From the NCBI RefSeq assembly GCF_030269645.1, contig NZ_BSTR01000013.1:1-64000 (forward strand): a stretch of 64,000 nt of DNA, in the 5' to 3' direction. A program made the position numbers and the translations under genes. Below are positions 43,209 through 51,853 of this stretch, in pieces; the first letter of the stretch is position 1; each line of letters opens with the position of its first letter. The DNA is from Actinokineospora sp. NBRC 105648 (lineage in GTDB: Bacteria > Actinomycetota > Actinomycetes > Mycobacteriales > Pseudonocardiaceae). A model generated the notes under the pieces. It saw only the letters and a program-made list of their open reading frames with translations, was not told the DNA's origin and did no database searches.

Positions 43209-43253
43209 TGCGGTGGTTAGTGCGGTGGTTAGTGCGGTGGTTAGTGCGGTGGT
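43209..43253. repeat. Tandem 12-bp repeat
   Basis: Three full copies of TGCGGTGGTTAG and a fourth that diverges after nine bases, 86 bp from the type C palindrome and about 55 bp after the dehydrogenase stop. No open frame uses it. Confidence 0.8.
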
Positions 43254-43308
43254 GCAACTGGAGGGGGAAGCCTCCGCATGGGCGCATGCCAACCACACGT
43301 CCCCGAAT

Positions 43309-44208
43309 TTACTCGCGTAGGGCGGTGAAGACCGCGGAGAAGTCCTTGTCTCCGAATCCCTTTTCTCCCATCAGGGCGTAGAGTTCGTGTGCTTGTTCGG
43401 TGAGCGGTAGTCGAATACCTGCGCCGCGTGCGGTGTCCAATGCCAGCAAGAGGTCCTTGCTCATCAAAGCGCCCTTGAAGCCTGGCGCGAAGTCGTTGTC
43501 GGCTGGGCCGCCTTTCACTATTCCTGGTACTGGTGGGCGGGTTCGCAATGCCCAGCAATCGCCGGAGCTCGTGGTGGCGACGTCGAAGAGGAGGTTGGGG
43601 TTGATGCCCAACTGCTCCGCCAGCAGGAATGCCTCGGCTACCGCGACCATGGCCGCGCCCGCCATTACCTGGTTGGCCAGCTTCACCGCGACGCCGCTGC
43701 CTGCGGGTCCGCAGTGGATGATCCGCTGCCCGAGCACCGAGAGGATCGGGTGGGCCGCTGCCAGGACCTCGGCCGGGCCGCCCACCATGATCGTCAGCGT
43801 GCCGTCGGTGGCGCCGGTGCTGGAGCCGCTCACCGGTGCGTCCAGCATGCGCACCCCTTGCGCTGTGGCCTCGGTGTTGACGCGGGCGCTGGTTGCCGGG
43901 TCGATGGTGCTCATGTCCACCAGGACGCTGCCCGGGCGCATGCCCGCCAGTGCGCCGTCGGGGCCGGTTGTCGCGGCCAGCACGTGCGAACCCTTGGGCA
44001 GCATCGTGATCACCACGTCGGCGGTGTGGGCGGCGGTCCTGGCCGATGGCGCCGGTTGGGCGCCGTGTTCGGCCACCTCCGCCAGGGCGGCCGGGTCGGG
44101 GTCGTGGCCGGTGACGGTGTGCCCGGCGGCGAGCAGCCTGCGGGCCATCGGGCGGCCCATGGTGCCCAGGCCGATCACCGCCACCCGGCACCTCTCCTCG
44201 GGTGCCAT
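43309..44208 (-). CDS. NAD(P)-dependent beta-hydroxyacid dehydrogenase
   Basis: 299 residues of the 3-hydroxyisobutyrate/6-phosphogluconate dehydrogenase-like family. N-terminal Rossmann motif VAVIGLGTMGRPMARRLLAA, substrate motif DAPVSGSSTGATDGTLTIMV, and catalytic Lys in GVAVKLANQVMAGA. It normally oxidises a beta-hydroxyacid or reduces the semialdehyde. It is the last of four tightly packed genes (FkbH, FkbM-PCP, cupin, this) with a 1 bp gap to the cupin gene. It could oxidise a carrier-bound glyceryl unit, in the way FkbK does in methoxymalonyl-ACP assembly, though FkbK belongs to a different dehydrogenase family. Confidence 0.88.
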   Translation of the reverse strand: MAPEERCRVAVIGLGTMGRPMARRLLAAGHTVTGHDPDPAALAEVAEHGAQPAPSARTAAHTADVVITMLPKGSHVLAATTGPDGALAGMRPGSVLVDMSTIDPATSARVNTEATAQGVRMLDAPVSGSSTGATDGTLTIMVGGPAEVLAAAHPILSVLGQRIIHCGPAGSGVAVKLANQVMAGAAMVAVAEAFLLAEQLGINPNLLFDVATTSSGDCWALRTRPPVPGIVKGGPADNDFAPGFKGALMSKDLLLALDTARGAGIRLPLTEQAHELYALMGEKGFGDKDFSAVFTALRE

Positions 44209-44209
44209 G

Positions 44210-44608
44210 TCAGCGGCCCGCCAGGTCGGGGGTGGACGGCTCCAGCCAGACGATCTCGCCGAGGGTCACCGCGAGGTGGGTCATCGGGCTGTTCGGGCTG
44301 GCGCCGTGCCAGTGCTCCTCGCCGGGTGGGCAGCAGACGACGTCGCCGGCGCGGATGAGGCGGGGCTGTTCGCCGCGCACCTGGACGTAGCCCTCGCCCT
44401 CGGTGATGTAGAGCATCTGGCCGCCGCGGTGCCAGTGCCAGTTGTTGCGCGCGCCCGCCTCGAACCGCACCATCAGCACGCTGACCGTGTGCGGCTGCTC
44501 GGACGGGAACAGGTCGTGCAGGCCGGTCAGCCCGGTGAAGTGCGCCTGGTACTTGGGGGGCAGCGGCTCAAGCGCGTCCAGGCAGCCCGCTTCGTCGATG
44601 ACTCGCAT
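44210..44608 (-). CDS. Cupin domain protein
   Basis: 132-residue single-domain cupin. Motif 1 is NNWHWHRGGQMLYITEGEG, with the metal-binding His residues and a Gln in place of the usual third His/Glu spacing; motif 2 is DVVCCPPGEEHWHGA. A metal-dependent isomerase, dioxygenase or binding role is possible. It is wedged between the methyltransferase-carrier gene (1 bp gap) and the dehydrogenase gene (1 bp gap), so it belongs to the same pathway. Confidence 0.87.
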   Translation of the reverse strand: MRVIDEAGCLDALEPLPPKYQAHFTGLTGLHDLFPSEQPHTVSVLMVRFEAGARNNWHWHRGGQMLYITEGEGYVQVRGEQPRLIRAGDVVCCPPGEEHWHGASPNSPMTHLAVTLGEIVWLEPSTPDLAGR

Positions 44609-44609
44609 G

Positions 44610-46016
44610 TCAGTCCTCCGTGGTGCTGTTGTTCGACACCCGCGCCGCGAGCGCGGCGAGGGTCTGGTCGTCCATCAGGTCGGCGAGGCCCGCGTCGCCG
44701 CCGAAGCGCGCTCGGACGCGGCCGAGCATGCGGACCGCGGCCAGCGAGGAGCCGCCCGCGGTGAAGAAGCCGTCCTCGGGGCGCACCGGGCGGTCGAGGA
44801 CCTCGGCCCAGATCGCCGCGAGCTCGGCCAGCACCTCCGGGCTCGCCGTGCCGGGGGTGGCCGCGGTCGCGGTGCCGCCACCTCGGTGCACGGTCAGCTC
44901 GACTGGGACGCCGAGTCCCGCGAGGGCCTGCTCCAGCCGTTCGCGCGGACCCGGTGGTGGCACGCTCGCCACCGCGGCTGCCCTTTCCACCGGGGCGGCG
45001 GGGTTCAGGCGGTAGGCGGTGAGGTTGGTGTAGCCGGTGTCCCGCAGGGCGTCCACTGTGGACGTATCGCAGGCGTAGCCCGCCCCGGTGAGCAGGGCCA
45101 GCAGGTCCGCCAGGTCGGCGGACTGGTGCACCTCCAGGATGATCCGCTCGACCACCGCCCAGTGCCGCTGTCGCAGCGACCCGAGGATCGCGACCTCGGC
45201 GCCCTCGGCGTCGACCTTGAGCAGGTCGACCCGGGGCTCGGCCAGCCGGTCGAGGATGTCGGCCAGCGCGACCACCTCGATCGGCACCGTGCGGGCGCCC
45301 GCCATCCGGTCGTCGGCGAGCTGGTCGACCACCGCGCCCGCCTCGTCGGCGGAGTCGGTGGTCGCCGGGTCCGCGCTGTCGGCCACCGCGGTGGCGATGG
45401 CGGCGCGGATCGCCGCCCGGTCGGCGGACCGGTCGCCCGCCAGGCTGGAGAAGACCGCGGCGTGCGGGTAGACGGTCATCGTCCCCGGTCCGGTGTGTCC
45501 GCCGACGGCCCACGGCAGGCAGGTCACCGGCAGGTCGTGGTCGGCGACGTTGGCCACCAGGGCCGCGTAGGCCTCGGGCGCGGGCTCGAAGGCGTACACC
45601 CGCGCCGCCGGGCGTTCTCTGGCCACGTACAGCGAGAACAGGCCGATGTTCGCGCCGACGTCGAGCACCACGGGCGCCGCGGGGAGCGGGGCGGCGTAGA
45701 CGCGCTCGACGAAGATCTCGTCGTGGACGTAGTCGGTCTCGTGCGGGTTGAGCTCGGTGAGCACCGTGCCGTCGGGCAGCGCGCGCCGGGGCAGTCCCGA
45801 GCGCGAGTCCGCCACCCACACCTGGGCCACCACGGCCGAACCGTCGGAAGCGGGCCTGGTCTCCACCGCGGTGACCCCGACCTGCGCGGACAGGAAGCGG
45901 CGGACCCGGTCGGCGGCGTCGGCGAGGCCATTCGCGCGGGCTCTGCCCCGGGCTACGAGCGCGGTGGCGGTCAGTGCGTTACCCGTCAGTGCTTCGTCCA
46001 TCAACGTGTCGTCCAT
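44610..46016 (-). CDS. FkbM methyltransferase fused to a peptidyl/acyl carrier domain
   Basis: 468 residues. The FkbM-type SAM-dependent methyltransferase spans about 95-330: VVLDVGANIGLFSLYVARE, VYAFEPAPEAYAAL, DLLKVDAEGAEVAILGSL. The C-terminal ~75 residues form a carrier domain: LAAIWAEVL at the start and FFTAGGSSLAAVRML with Ser424 as phosphopantetheine site. The ATG at 46016 follows GGAAGGAGA. The fusion suggests O-methylation of a substrate held on its own carrier arm. FkbH lies 14 bp upstream and could load a glycerate-derived unit onto this carrier. A phosphopantetheinyl transferase is not in the window. Confidence 0.9.
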   Translation of the reverse strand: MDDTLMDEALTGNALTATALVARGRARANGLADAADRVRRFLSAQVGVTAVETRPASDGSAVVAQVWVADSRSGLPRRALPDGTVLTELNPHETDYVHDEIFVERVYAAPLPAAPVVLDVGANIGLFSLYVARERPAARVYAFEPAPEAYAALVANVADHDLPVTCLPWAVGGHTGPGTMTVYPHAAVFSSLAGDRSADRAAIRAAIATAVADSADPATTDSADEAGAVVDQLADDRMAGARTVPIEVVALADILDRLAEPRVDLLKVDAEGAEVAILGSLRQRHWAVVERIILEVHQSADLADLLALLTGAGYACDTSTVDALRDTGYTNLTAYRLNPAAPVERAAAVASVPPPGPRERLEQALAGLGVPVELTVHRGGGTATAATPGTASPEVLAELAAIWAEVLDRPVRPEDGFFTAGGSSLAAVRMLGRVRARFGGDAGLADLMDDQTLAALAARVSNNSTTED

Positions 46017-46030
46017 CAGCGTCTCCTTCC

Positions 46031-47611
46031 TCAGGCGGTACGCGCCGCGGCGGCGGTACCGGTCAGCAGGAACACCGGTTCGGGACCGGTGTTGTCCTCG
46101 GTCGCGTACCGGGTGAGGAACTCGCGGGCGACGCCGTTGCGCCCGGTCTCGCGGAACCTGATGAGCGCGCGGCCGTCGGCGGCCACCGCGTTGAACAGCG
46201 CTTCGGCCACACCCCGGCCGAGCACTCGGCAACTCATCGCGAAGCACTCGACTGTGGTCTGCTCGGTGGTGGTCAAGGTGAGCGCGGCGGCCACGGTGCC
46301 GTAGTCGCCGAACCGGTCGGACATCGTGGCCAACCAAGCAGTCGCGCCCGAGTCGAGCAGGTCGCGGACGCTCGCGGCACCGACAGTCGCAGAGGTGAAC
46401 TGGTTGGTACGGGCCAGGAGTTGGCGGATGCGACCGGTGTCCCCCGCATCCGCACGACGAACCCGGATGTCGGTACCCAGTCTGGCGTTGAGTTCCTCGG
46501 GGCCGGTGATCGCCGCTACCTCGGCGCGGCGCGCGTCGGCGAGGTAGGTGGCGTTGCGCAGCCGGTCCTCAGTGGTGGTGAAGAACCGGTCGAGTTCCCA
46601 GGTGTCGTCCAGGATCGCGCGCGCGTCCCGGTCCGGTGGCAGCTGGACGACGGTGACCTCGGGCAAGGCGGCGGTGGTCTCGGCGCACACGTACGGGTCG
46701 TCGTCGACCAGCACGAAGCTGTCCACACCCAGGCGCAGCTCGTCCGCCAGGGAGACCAGGTTAGTCCACTTCGGACTCCAGTTCACCCGGGTGGCGACGA
46801 AGTCCGCACGCTCGAGCACGAGGTCGTCCGTCCGCTCGGCGAAGACCCGCTCGACCGCGGCCGGGTCGTTGCGGCTGCACACGGCGAGTAGGAAACCCTG
46901 GTCCCGCTTGGCTTTGAGGAAACGCTGCACCACGAGGTAGCGCTCTCCCAGGTCCAGCTCACCCGGTGGCAGGTCGCCGCAGGCGCCGCCCCACAGCGTG
47001 TGGTCGCAGTCGATCGCGATCACCTTCTTCGGCCGGGCGGTCAGCGACTGGGCCACCCGGATGATCCCGACCGCCAGCGCGGCGAACGCCTCGTCGGTGT
47101 AGGGAAGGTGCGCGATCGCGGCGGCCTGCGGGTCGTGCGGGTTCGCACAACCCTGTTGGGCGAACCAATCCGCCGCCCGCACGACCGCGACCTCCGGGAT
47201 CGCGCGCAACCCGTTGTTAACGAGATCTTCGACTTCGGGGCGGGTCGCGCCGGGCGGGTCGGGGCACAGCACCACCAGTGTCGGCACGGGTGCGGCGAAC
47301 ACGGTCACCGCGGCGATGAATGCCGCCGCGCGATCGGTGACCTCAGGCGCCCAGTCGGACGGGCGGACCAACGTGACGTTGACGCCGTCGGTGTTGCGCG
47401 CGAAAGCGCTGTGCGGCAACAGGAACTGCTCGGCGACCTGGCCGTAGGGCGCGACCGCCACCGGGTGGGGATGTCGGGTGTGGGTCAGGGCGTCGCGCAG
47501 GAACGCGGTCAACGGGTCGCAGGCGAACGTCGCGGCGACCAGCACCGACGGCGCTACTGGCGCCGCGCGGGACGGGGGCGGGACAACGGGATCGTGCTCG
47601 GTCACGGACAC
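46031..47611 (-). CDS. FkbH-like HAD-IIIC phosphatase/acyltransferase
   Basis: 526 residues. An N-terminal SGNH-like region precedes the HAD domain, whose motif I is VIAIDCDHTLWGGACGD (DxDxT), with CSRNDPAAVERVF and FVLVDDDPYVCAE as later HAD motifs. A C-terminal GNAT-like region (about 390-526; GRIRQLLARTNQF) matches FkbH/OzmB-type proteins that dephosphorylate 1,3-bisphosphoglycerate and load glyceryl onto a carrier protein. The GTG at 47611 has AGGAGG 6 nt upstream and is preferred over an upstream ATG at 47683. It is the first gene of the four-gene pathway. Confidence 0.9.
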   Translation of the reverse strand: MSVTEHDPVVPPPSRAAPVAPSVLVAATFACDPLTAFLRDALTHTRHPHPVAVAPYGQVAEQFLLPHSAFARNTDGVNVTLVRPSDWAPEVTDRAAAFIAAVTVFAAPVPTLVVLCPDPPGATRPEVEDLVNNGLRAIPEVAVVRAADWFAQQGCANPHDPQAAAIAHLPYTDEAFAALAVGIIRVAQSLTARPKKVIAIDCDHTLWGGACGDLPPGELDLGERYLVVQRFLKAKRDQGFLLAVCSRNDPAAVERVFAERTDDLVLERADFVATRVNWSPKWTNLVSLADELRLGVDSFVLVDDDPYVCAETTAALPEVTVVQLPPDRDARAILDDTWELDRFFTTTEDRLRNATYLADARRAEVAAITGPEELNARLGTDIRVRRADAGDTGRIRQLLARTNQFTSATVGAASVRDLLDSGATAWLATMSDRFGDYGTVAAALTLTTTEQTTVECFAMSCRVLGRGVAEALFNAVAADGRALIRFRETGRNGVAREFLTRYATEDNTGPEPVFLLTGTAAAARTA

Positions 47612-47982
47612 TGACGGCCTCCTCGGCTGCCGGGCTCGGTGTTTTCCCAACAGCAGCACGGCCCCTTGACGGCACTGGTTCACCGCCGTCGCTCACACCT
47701 CCGGGTGGCTGAGTGGGAGCACCATGGCGCACGTCCGCGCGCCGGGAACCACTGCCACGTCAGGCTTTCGAGGCCCACACGCGGTGTGCCCGCCGCCGCC
47801 GGAACCGCCCGTTCGCCGGGACCGCACCCCCTCGACCGAGGACCACGGGTTTCACGCACCGTGTTCGCGGGAACCCGTTCGGTACTCGGGCTGGACGGGG
47901 AGCCCGGGCGCCCCTAGGTTCCGACTCGTCGGGGCCACGCTAGTGTCCGGCCAAGATCATGATCGACTATGGAGGTTCCACC
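47612..47982. other. Divergent promoter region, no gene seen
   Basis: 371 bp between the FkbH operon (minus) and the small protein gene at 47983 (plus). I see no strong palindrome, structured RNA or coding frame supported by a ribosome-binding site. Confidence 0.55.
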
Positions 47983-48207
47983 ATGGCAGTGACCGCCGAC
48001 CTGGACAAGCAGCTCGACAAGGCCTACGAGGGCCTGTCGGTCGCCGAGGTGCTCGACGCCCCGGTGGCCGCGCTGGCCGGGGTCAGCGAGGGTGACGCGG
48101 AGAAGCTGGCCGCCGCGTTCAACATCAAGACGGTGCGCGACCTGGGCACCAACAAGTACTTCCGGCTCGCCGCCGCGCTCGCCGACCTCGAGGCCTCGAG
48201 CAAGTAG
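47983..48207 (+). CDS. Small helical protein (74 aa), HhH-like
   Basis: ATG with GGAGG 7 nt upstream. The sequence is Ala/Leu/Asp-rich: an N-terminal helix (TADLDKQLDKAYEGLS), then PVAALAGVSEGDAEKLAAAF and NIKTVRDLGTNKYFRLAAAL. The G-V-S-x-x-D-A-E-K-L pattern followed by I-K-T-V-R-D-L resembles a helix-hairpin-helix like those in DNA-binding or fold-nucleating proteins. It is monocistronic and ends in a strong terminator, which suggests high expression. Function is unknown. Confidence 0.82.
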   Translation: MAVTADLDKQLDKAYEGLSVAEVLDAPVAALAGVSEGDAEKLAAAFNIKTVRDLGTNKYFRLAAALADLEASSK

Positions 48208-48220
48208 GCAGGCCCGACCC

Positions 48221-48251
48221 GGCCGCCGCGCGCTCCCGGCGCGCGGCGGCC
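48221..48251 (+). terminator. Strong hairpin terminator
   Basis: GGCCGCCGCGCG (48221-48232) and CGCGCGGCGGCC (48240-48251) pair perfectly around 7 nt, 14 bp after the small-protein stop, followed by GTCCTTTGTGG. Confidence 0.85.
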
Positions 48252-48377
48252 GTCCTTTGTGGATCGAGACCGGCCACGCCGGGCCGGTGCCGGCCAGGTG
48301 GCCGACCAGCCGCGGCGTGTCGACGAACCGCCTGCGCCGTGAGGTCGACCACCACACCGATAACCCGCCGCAGCGGG

Positions 48378-49175
48378 TCAGAGGAACTCGGTGAGCAGCT
48401 TGTTGACCGCCTCCGGGCGCTCCAGGTAACCGAAGTGGCCCGCGTCGGGCAGTTCATCGAAGCGCGCGCCGGGGATCATCCCGGCCACCTCGCGGCCCAG
48501 GTGCGGCGGCGCGATGAGGTCGTCGGCGAAGGCCAGCACCAGCGTCGGCGCGGTGATCCGGGCGCAGCGCGCGGGTAGCCCCGGGTCGTCGCCGATGTCC
48601 ATCTGCGCGCGCACCCCCGGCCCGGCGGGCTGGTCGCCGAACTCCAGCACGTCGAGCCACTCCTGGACCTTGACCGGGTCGAACAGCGTGCGCGGCGACA
48701 GGTTCCACATCGCGGTCGTCGCGGCGTGGTAGCGCGGCGGGAGCCGGAGGCCCTGGTCGGTGAGCTGGCGCTCCCCCTCGTCGAACACCTCGTGCAGCGG
48801 CTCGGACCGGCCGCGCACGGCCATCAGCACGACCTTGCGCACCAGCGCGGGCTCCTCGGCGGCCAGGTGCAGCGCGATCCGGGCGCCCAGCGAGGTGCCG
48901 ACCAGGGAGAAGCGGTCGAGACCCAGGTGCCGGGCGAGCGCGCGCACGTCGGCGGCGAGGTCGGCGACGGTGATGCCGTCGGCGCACAGGTCGGTCGGCG
49001 CGATGCCCCGGTTGTCCACCGCGATCACCCGGTGGCCCGCCGCCACCAGCGCGGGGACCTGGTGGATCTGCCACACCCGCCCGGAGCTGCCCATGCCCAT
49101 GAGCAGGAAGACCGGGTCACCGGTGCCGTGGTCGTGGTAGCTCAGCTGGATCCCGTTGACGGGCACCACAGGCAT
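48378..49175 (-). CDS. Alpha/beta-fold hydrolase
   Basis: 265 residues. Oxyanion region LLMGMGSSGRVWQ, nucleophile elbow LVGTSLGARIAL (Ser in GTSLG), acid in LAFADDLIAPP and catalytic His in DAGHFGYLERPE. The resemblance is to 3-oxoadipate enol-lactonase/lipolytic hydrolases; substrate unknown. The ATG at 49175 follows GGAGG by 8 nt. A degenerate iron-box-like sequence lies upstream. The MarR gene upstream on the same strand is 54 bp away and could be co-transcribed. Confidence 0.88.
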   Translation of the reverse strand: MPVVPVNGIQLSYHDHGTGDPVFLLMGMGSSGRVWQIHQVPALVAAGHRVIAVDNRGIAPTDLCADGITVADLAADVRALARHLGLDRFSLVGTSLGARIALHLAAEEPALVRKVVLMAVRGRSEPLHEVFDEGERQLTDQGLRLPPRYHAATTAMWNLSPRTLFDPVKVQEWLDVLEFGDQPAGPGVRAQMDIGDDPGLPARCARITAPTLVLAFADDLIAPPHLGREVAGMIPGARFDELPDAGHFGYLERPEAVNKLLTEFL

Positions 49176-49196
49176 CGGGCGTGACCTCCTCAGTAG

Positions 49197-49210
49197 TTAG
49201 GTCATCCTTA
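49197..49210. promoter_or_regulatory. Possible degenerate iron box
   Basis: TTAGGTCATCCTTA matches the iron-box core at most positions and has near-symmetric ends (TTAGG and CCTTA). It lies 22-35 bp upstream of the hydrolase start. It is less symmetric than the box at 42314 and may be chance. Confidence 0.3.
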
Positions 49211-49229
49211 TTTGTCGCCCGATCGAGTG

Positions 49230-49682
49230 TCAATTCGGGTCGCGCAGCCGAGTCAGCAGCCGGGTGAAGACGGCGTCGAGGACGTCCAGCTCGGCATCGG
49301 CGACGTCGGCGAAGAAGTACCGACGGACGGTCTCGACGTGCGCGGGGGCCGCGGCCACAATCGCCGTGCGGCCCGCCTCGGTGAGCCGGATCATGCAGCC
49401 CCGCGCGTCCTCCGGGCAGTCCTCCCGGACCACCAGACCCCGCTTGACCATGCGGCTGACCTGGTGGGAAAGCCTGCTGCGCTCCCAGCCGACCTCGGTG
49501 CCGAGGTCACGGAAGCGGACGACACCGTCGGCGGCCTCGGAGAGCGGGACCAGCAGGGCGTAGTCGGCCAGGGACAGGCCGCTGTCGCCGCTGAGCTGCC
49601 GTTCCTGGGCGTTCTGCAGCTCGCGGTGCAGTTCGCGGTAGGCCCGCCACACCCGGGCCTCGCGCTGGTCCAACCACCTCAT
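49230..49682 (-). CDS. MarR family transcriptional regulator
   Basis: 150 residues. Winged helix: GLSLADYALLVPLSEAADGV, VRFRDLGTEVGWERSRLSHQ as the recognition region, and the wing EDCPEDARGCMIRLTEAG. Dimerisation helices lie at both ends. The start is 46 bp from the divergent flavin oxidoreductase start, with a palindrome between, so it probably represses that gene. Redox or aromatic ligands are common for this group; none can be named. Confidence 0.9.
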   Translation of the reverse strand: MRWLDQREARVWRAYRELHRELQNAQERQLSGDSGLSLADYALLVPLSEAADGVVRFRDLGTEVGWERSRLSHQVSRMVKRGLVVREDCPEDARGCMIRLTEAGRTAIVAAAPAHVETVRRYFFADVADAELDVLDAVFTRLLTRLRDPN

Positions 49683-49708
49683 GGGCGATCAGGCTACCCA
49701 GACTTTGT

Positions 49709-49721
49709 TGATGTGTCATCA
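49709..49721. promoter_or_regulatory. Candidate MarR operator
   Basis: TGATGTGTCATCA is a 13-bp palindrome (arms TGATG/CATCA) centred in the 46 bp between the divergent MarR and oxidoreductase starts. Position and symmetry fit MarR binding. Confidence 0.5.
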
Positions 49722-49728
49722 TTGGTTC

Positions 49729-50754
49729 GTGGAACTCGGCATCTACAGCTTCGCGGACCGGCACCCCGACCCGGCGACGGGCGAGCAGCTCTCGGTCGCC
49801 CAGGCACTCCGGAACACCCTCGAGCGGATCAAGCTCGCCGACGAGCTCGGGCTGTCCTTCTACGGCCTCGGCGAGCACCACCTGGACACCTACGCCATCT
49901 CCAACCCGGGGACGGTGCTGGCCGCGGCGGCGAGCGTGACCTCGAACATCACGCTGAGCAGCGCGGTCACGGTGCTCAGCACCGAGGACCCGGTGCGCCT
50001 CTACCAGCAGTTCAGCACGCTCGACCAGCTCAGCGGCGGGCGCGCCGAACTGCTGGCCGGGCGCGGTTCGTTCACCGAGTCGTTCCCGCTGTTCGGGGCC
50101 GACCTCGGCGACTACGACGAGCTGTTCGAGGAGAAGCTGGCGCTGCTGCTGCACATCGACCGGGAGGACCCGGTGACCTGGTCGGGCAAGTTCCGGCCGC
50201 CGCTGACCGGCGCCCGGGTGCTGCCCCGGCCGTTCGGCGACCGGCTGCGGATCTCCATCGGCACCGGCGGGAACCCGGAGTCGTCGATCCGCGCGGGCCT
50301 GCTGGGCCTGCCGGTGGTGTACGCGGTCATCGGCGGCGGCCCGGAGCGGTTCGCACCGCTGGTCGACCTCTACCGGCGCGCCGTCGAGGCGGGCGGACAG
50401 GGCGAGCCGCACGTGACGATGGGCGCGATCGGCTTGGTCGCGCGCAAGTCGCAGGAGGCCAAGGACGCGTTCTACCCGTACTGGCTGGAGACCATGAAGT
50501 ACGGCGCCCGCGCCCGCGGCTGGACCGTCCCGAGCCGCGGCGACTACGACGCCTACACCGACGGCGCCTCGGCCATCTTCGCCGGCAGCCCGGACGAGAT
50601 CGCCGACCGGCTGATCACCGTCGGGCGCCTGGTCGGGGCCGACCGGTACGCGATGCAGATGGACTGGTCCGGCGTGCCGCAGTCGATCGTGATGACGGCC
50701 ATCGAGCTGCTGGGCACCGAGGTGCTGCCCGCCGTGCGCAAGGAACTCGGATAG
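49729..50754 (+). CDS. LLM-class flavin-dependent oxidoreductase
   Basis: 341-residue luciferase-like TIM-barrel protein using FMN or F420. Conserved blocks: ELGIYSFADRHPDP, GLSFYGLGEHHLDTYAISNP, SSAVTVLSTEDPVRLYQQFS, LDQLSGGRAELLAGRGSFTE. The GTG at 49729 starts the family's usual VELGIYSF; an in-frame ATG at 49711 would add six residues. No clear ribosome-binding site, so the transcript may be leaderless. The divergent MarR gene suggests inducible expression. Substrate unknown. Confidence 0.9.
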   Translation: MELGIYSFADRHPDPATGEQLSVAQALRNTLERIKLADELGLSFYGLGEHHLDTYAISNPGTVLAAAASVTSNITLSSAVTVLSTEDPVRLYQQFSTLDQLSGGRAELLAGRGSFTESFPLFGADLGDYDELFEEKLALLLHIDREDPVTWSGKFRPPLTGARVLPRPFGDRLRISIGTGGNPESSIRAGLLGLPVVYAVIGGGPERFAPLVDLYRRAVEAGGQGEPHVTMGAIGLVARKSQEAKDAFYPYWLETMKYGARARGWTVPSRGDYDAYTDGASAIFAGSPDEIADRLITVGRLVGADRYAMQMDWSGVPQSIVMTAIELLGTEVLPAVRKELG

Positions 50755-50824
50755 CGGGAAGGGGCGCCAGGTGGTGCCGCGCGAGGACGGGCACGAGGTC
50801 CTGGATCCTCCGCTGACCCCGGCG

Positions 50825-51853
50825 CTACGGCTCGATCATGGTCACCCCGGTCCCCGGCGCGTTGCCCATCGCGGTCAACGCGGCGGGCGCCTCGGCCAGC
50901 GGGATCGTCTTGGTGATCATCAGGTCCGGGGTCAGCGCCCCGGCGGTGATCATCGACATGAGCTGCGGGTAGGCGTGCGCCTGCATGCCGTGGCTGCCGA
51001 GGACCGACAGCTCGTAGGCGATCACCCGGGCCATCGGCACCGGCGGGTCGGTGGGCAGCAACCCGACCTGCACGTGCCGCCCGCGCCTGCGCAGGCAGGT
51101 GATCGACGCGGCACAGGTACCCGGGCTGCCCAGGGCGTCCAGCGAGAGATGGGCCCCACCCCGCGTCGCCTCCACGATGGCGGTCGGGATGTCTACGGTG
51201 GTCACCGGGTTGAGGCCCAGCTCGGCCCCCATGGCGGCGGCAAGGTCCAACGCGGTCTGCGAGATGTCCACCGCGATCACCCGCGCACCCGCGGCGGCGG
51301 CCACCGCGACAGCGGACAGACCGACACCACCGCACCCGTGGACCGCCACCCACTCCCCCGGCGCGACCCGCCCCTGCGCGATCACCGCGCGGAACGCCGT
51401 AGCCACCCGACACCCCAGACCCGCCGCCGTCGCGAAGGACATCTCATCGGGCAAGCCGACCAGGTTGACCTCGGCGTCCTCGATCGCGACGTACTCCGCG
51501 AACGACCCCCAGTGCGTGAACCCGGGCTGGGTCTGCCGCTCGCACACCTGCTGATCACCAGCCGCGCACGCCGCGCAACTGCCACAGGCGCACACGAACG
51601 GAACCGTGACCCGATCCCCGATCCGAACCCGATCGACACCGGACCCGACGGCGGCCACGGTGCCCGCGAGCTCATGACCGGGAACGTGCGGCAACACGAT
51701 GTCCGGGTCGTGGCCGATCCACCCGTGCCAGTCACTCCGGCACAGACCGGTAGCGGCCACCTGCACCACTACCCCTCGCGCGGAAGGGGCGGGATCAGGC
51801 ACCCGCGTGACCTTCGGATCCACCCCGAACCCCTCGAACAGCACCGCCCGCAC
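50825..51853 (-). CDS. Zinc-dependent alcohol dehydrogenase (MDR family)
   Basis: 342 residues. Catalytic zinc region [12 protein letters not shown] and [12 protein letters not shown]; structural zinc Cys residues in [17 protein letters not shown]; Rossmann motif [18 protein letters not shown]. The GTG at 51853 follows GGAGGGAG; the open frame extends further upstream but without family similarity. It oxidises an alcohol or reduces an aldehyde with NAD(P). It is a single gene, convergent with the LLM oxidoreductase gene. Confidence 0.9.
   Translation of the reverse strand: MRAVLFEGFGVDPKVTRVPDPAPSARGVVVQVAATGLCRSDWHGWIGHDPDIVLPHVPGHELAGTVAAVGSGVDRVRIGDRVTVPFVCACGSCAACAAGDQQVCERQTQPGFTHWGSFAEYVAIEDAEVNLVGLPDEMSFATAAGLGCRVATAFRAVIAQGRVAPGEWVAVHGCGGVGLSAVAVAAAAGARVIAVDISQTALDLAAAMGAELGLNPVTTVDIPTAIVEATRGGAHLSLDALGSPGTCAASITCLRRRGRHVQVGLLPTDPPVPMARVIAYELSVLGSHGMQAHAYPQLMSMITAGALTPDLMITKTIPLAEAPAALTAMGNAPGTGVTMIEP

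Noticed and set aside
43015-43298. Minus-strand frame with repeated TNHRTNHRT residues
   Set aside because: It is the translation of the 12-bp tandem repeat and the palindromic element, not a protein gene.
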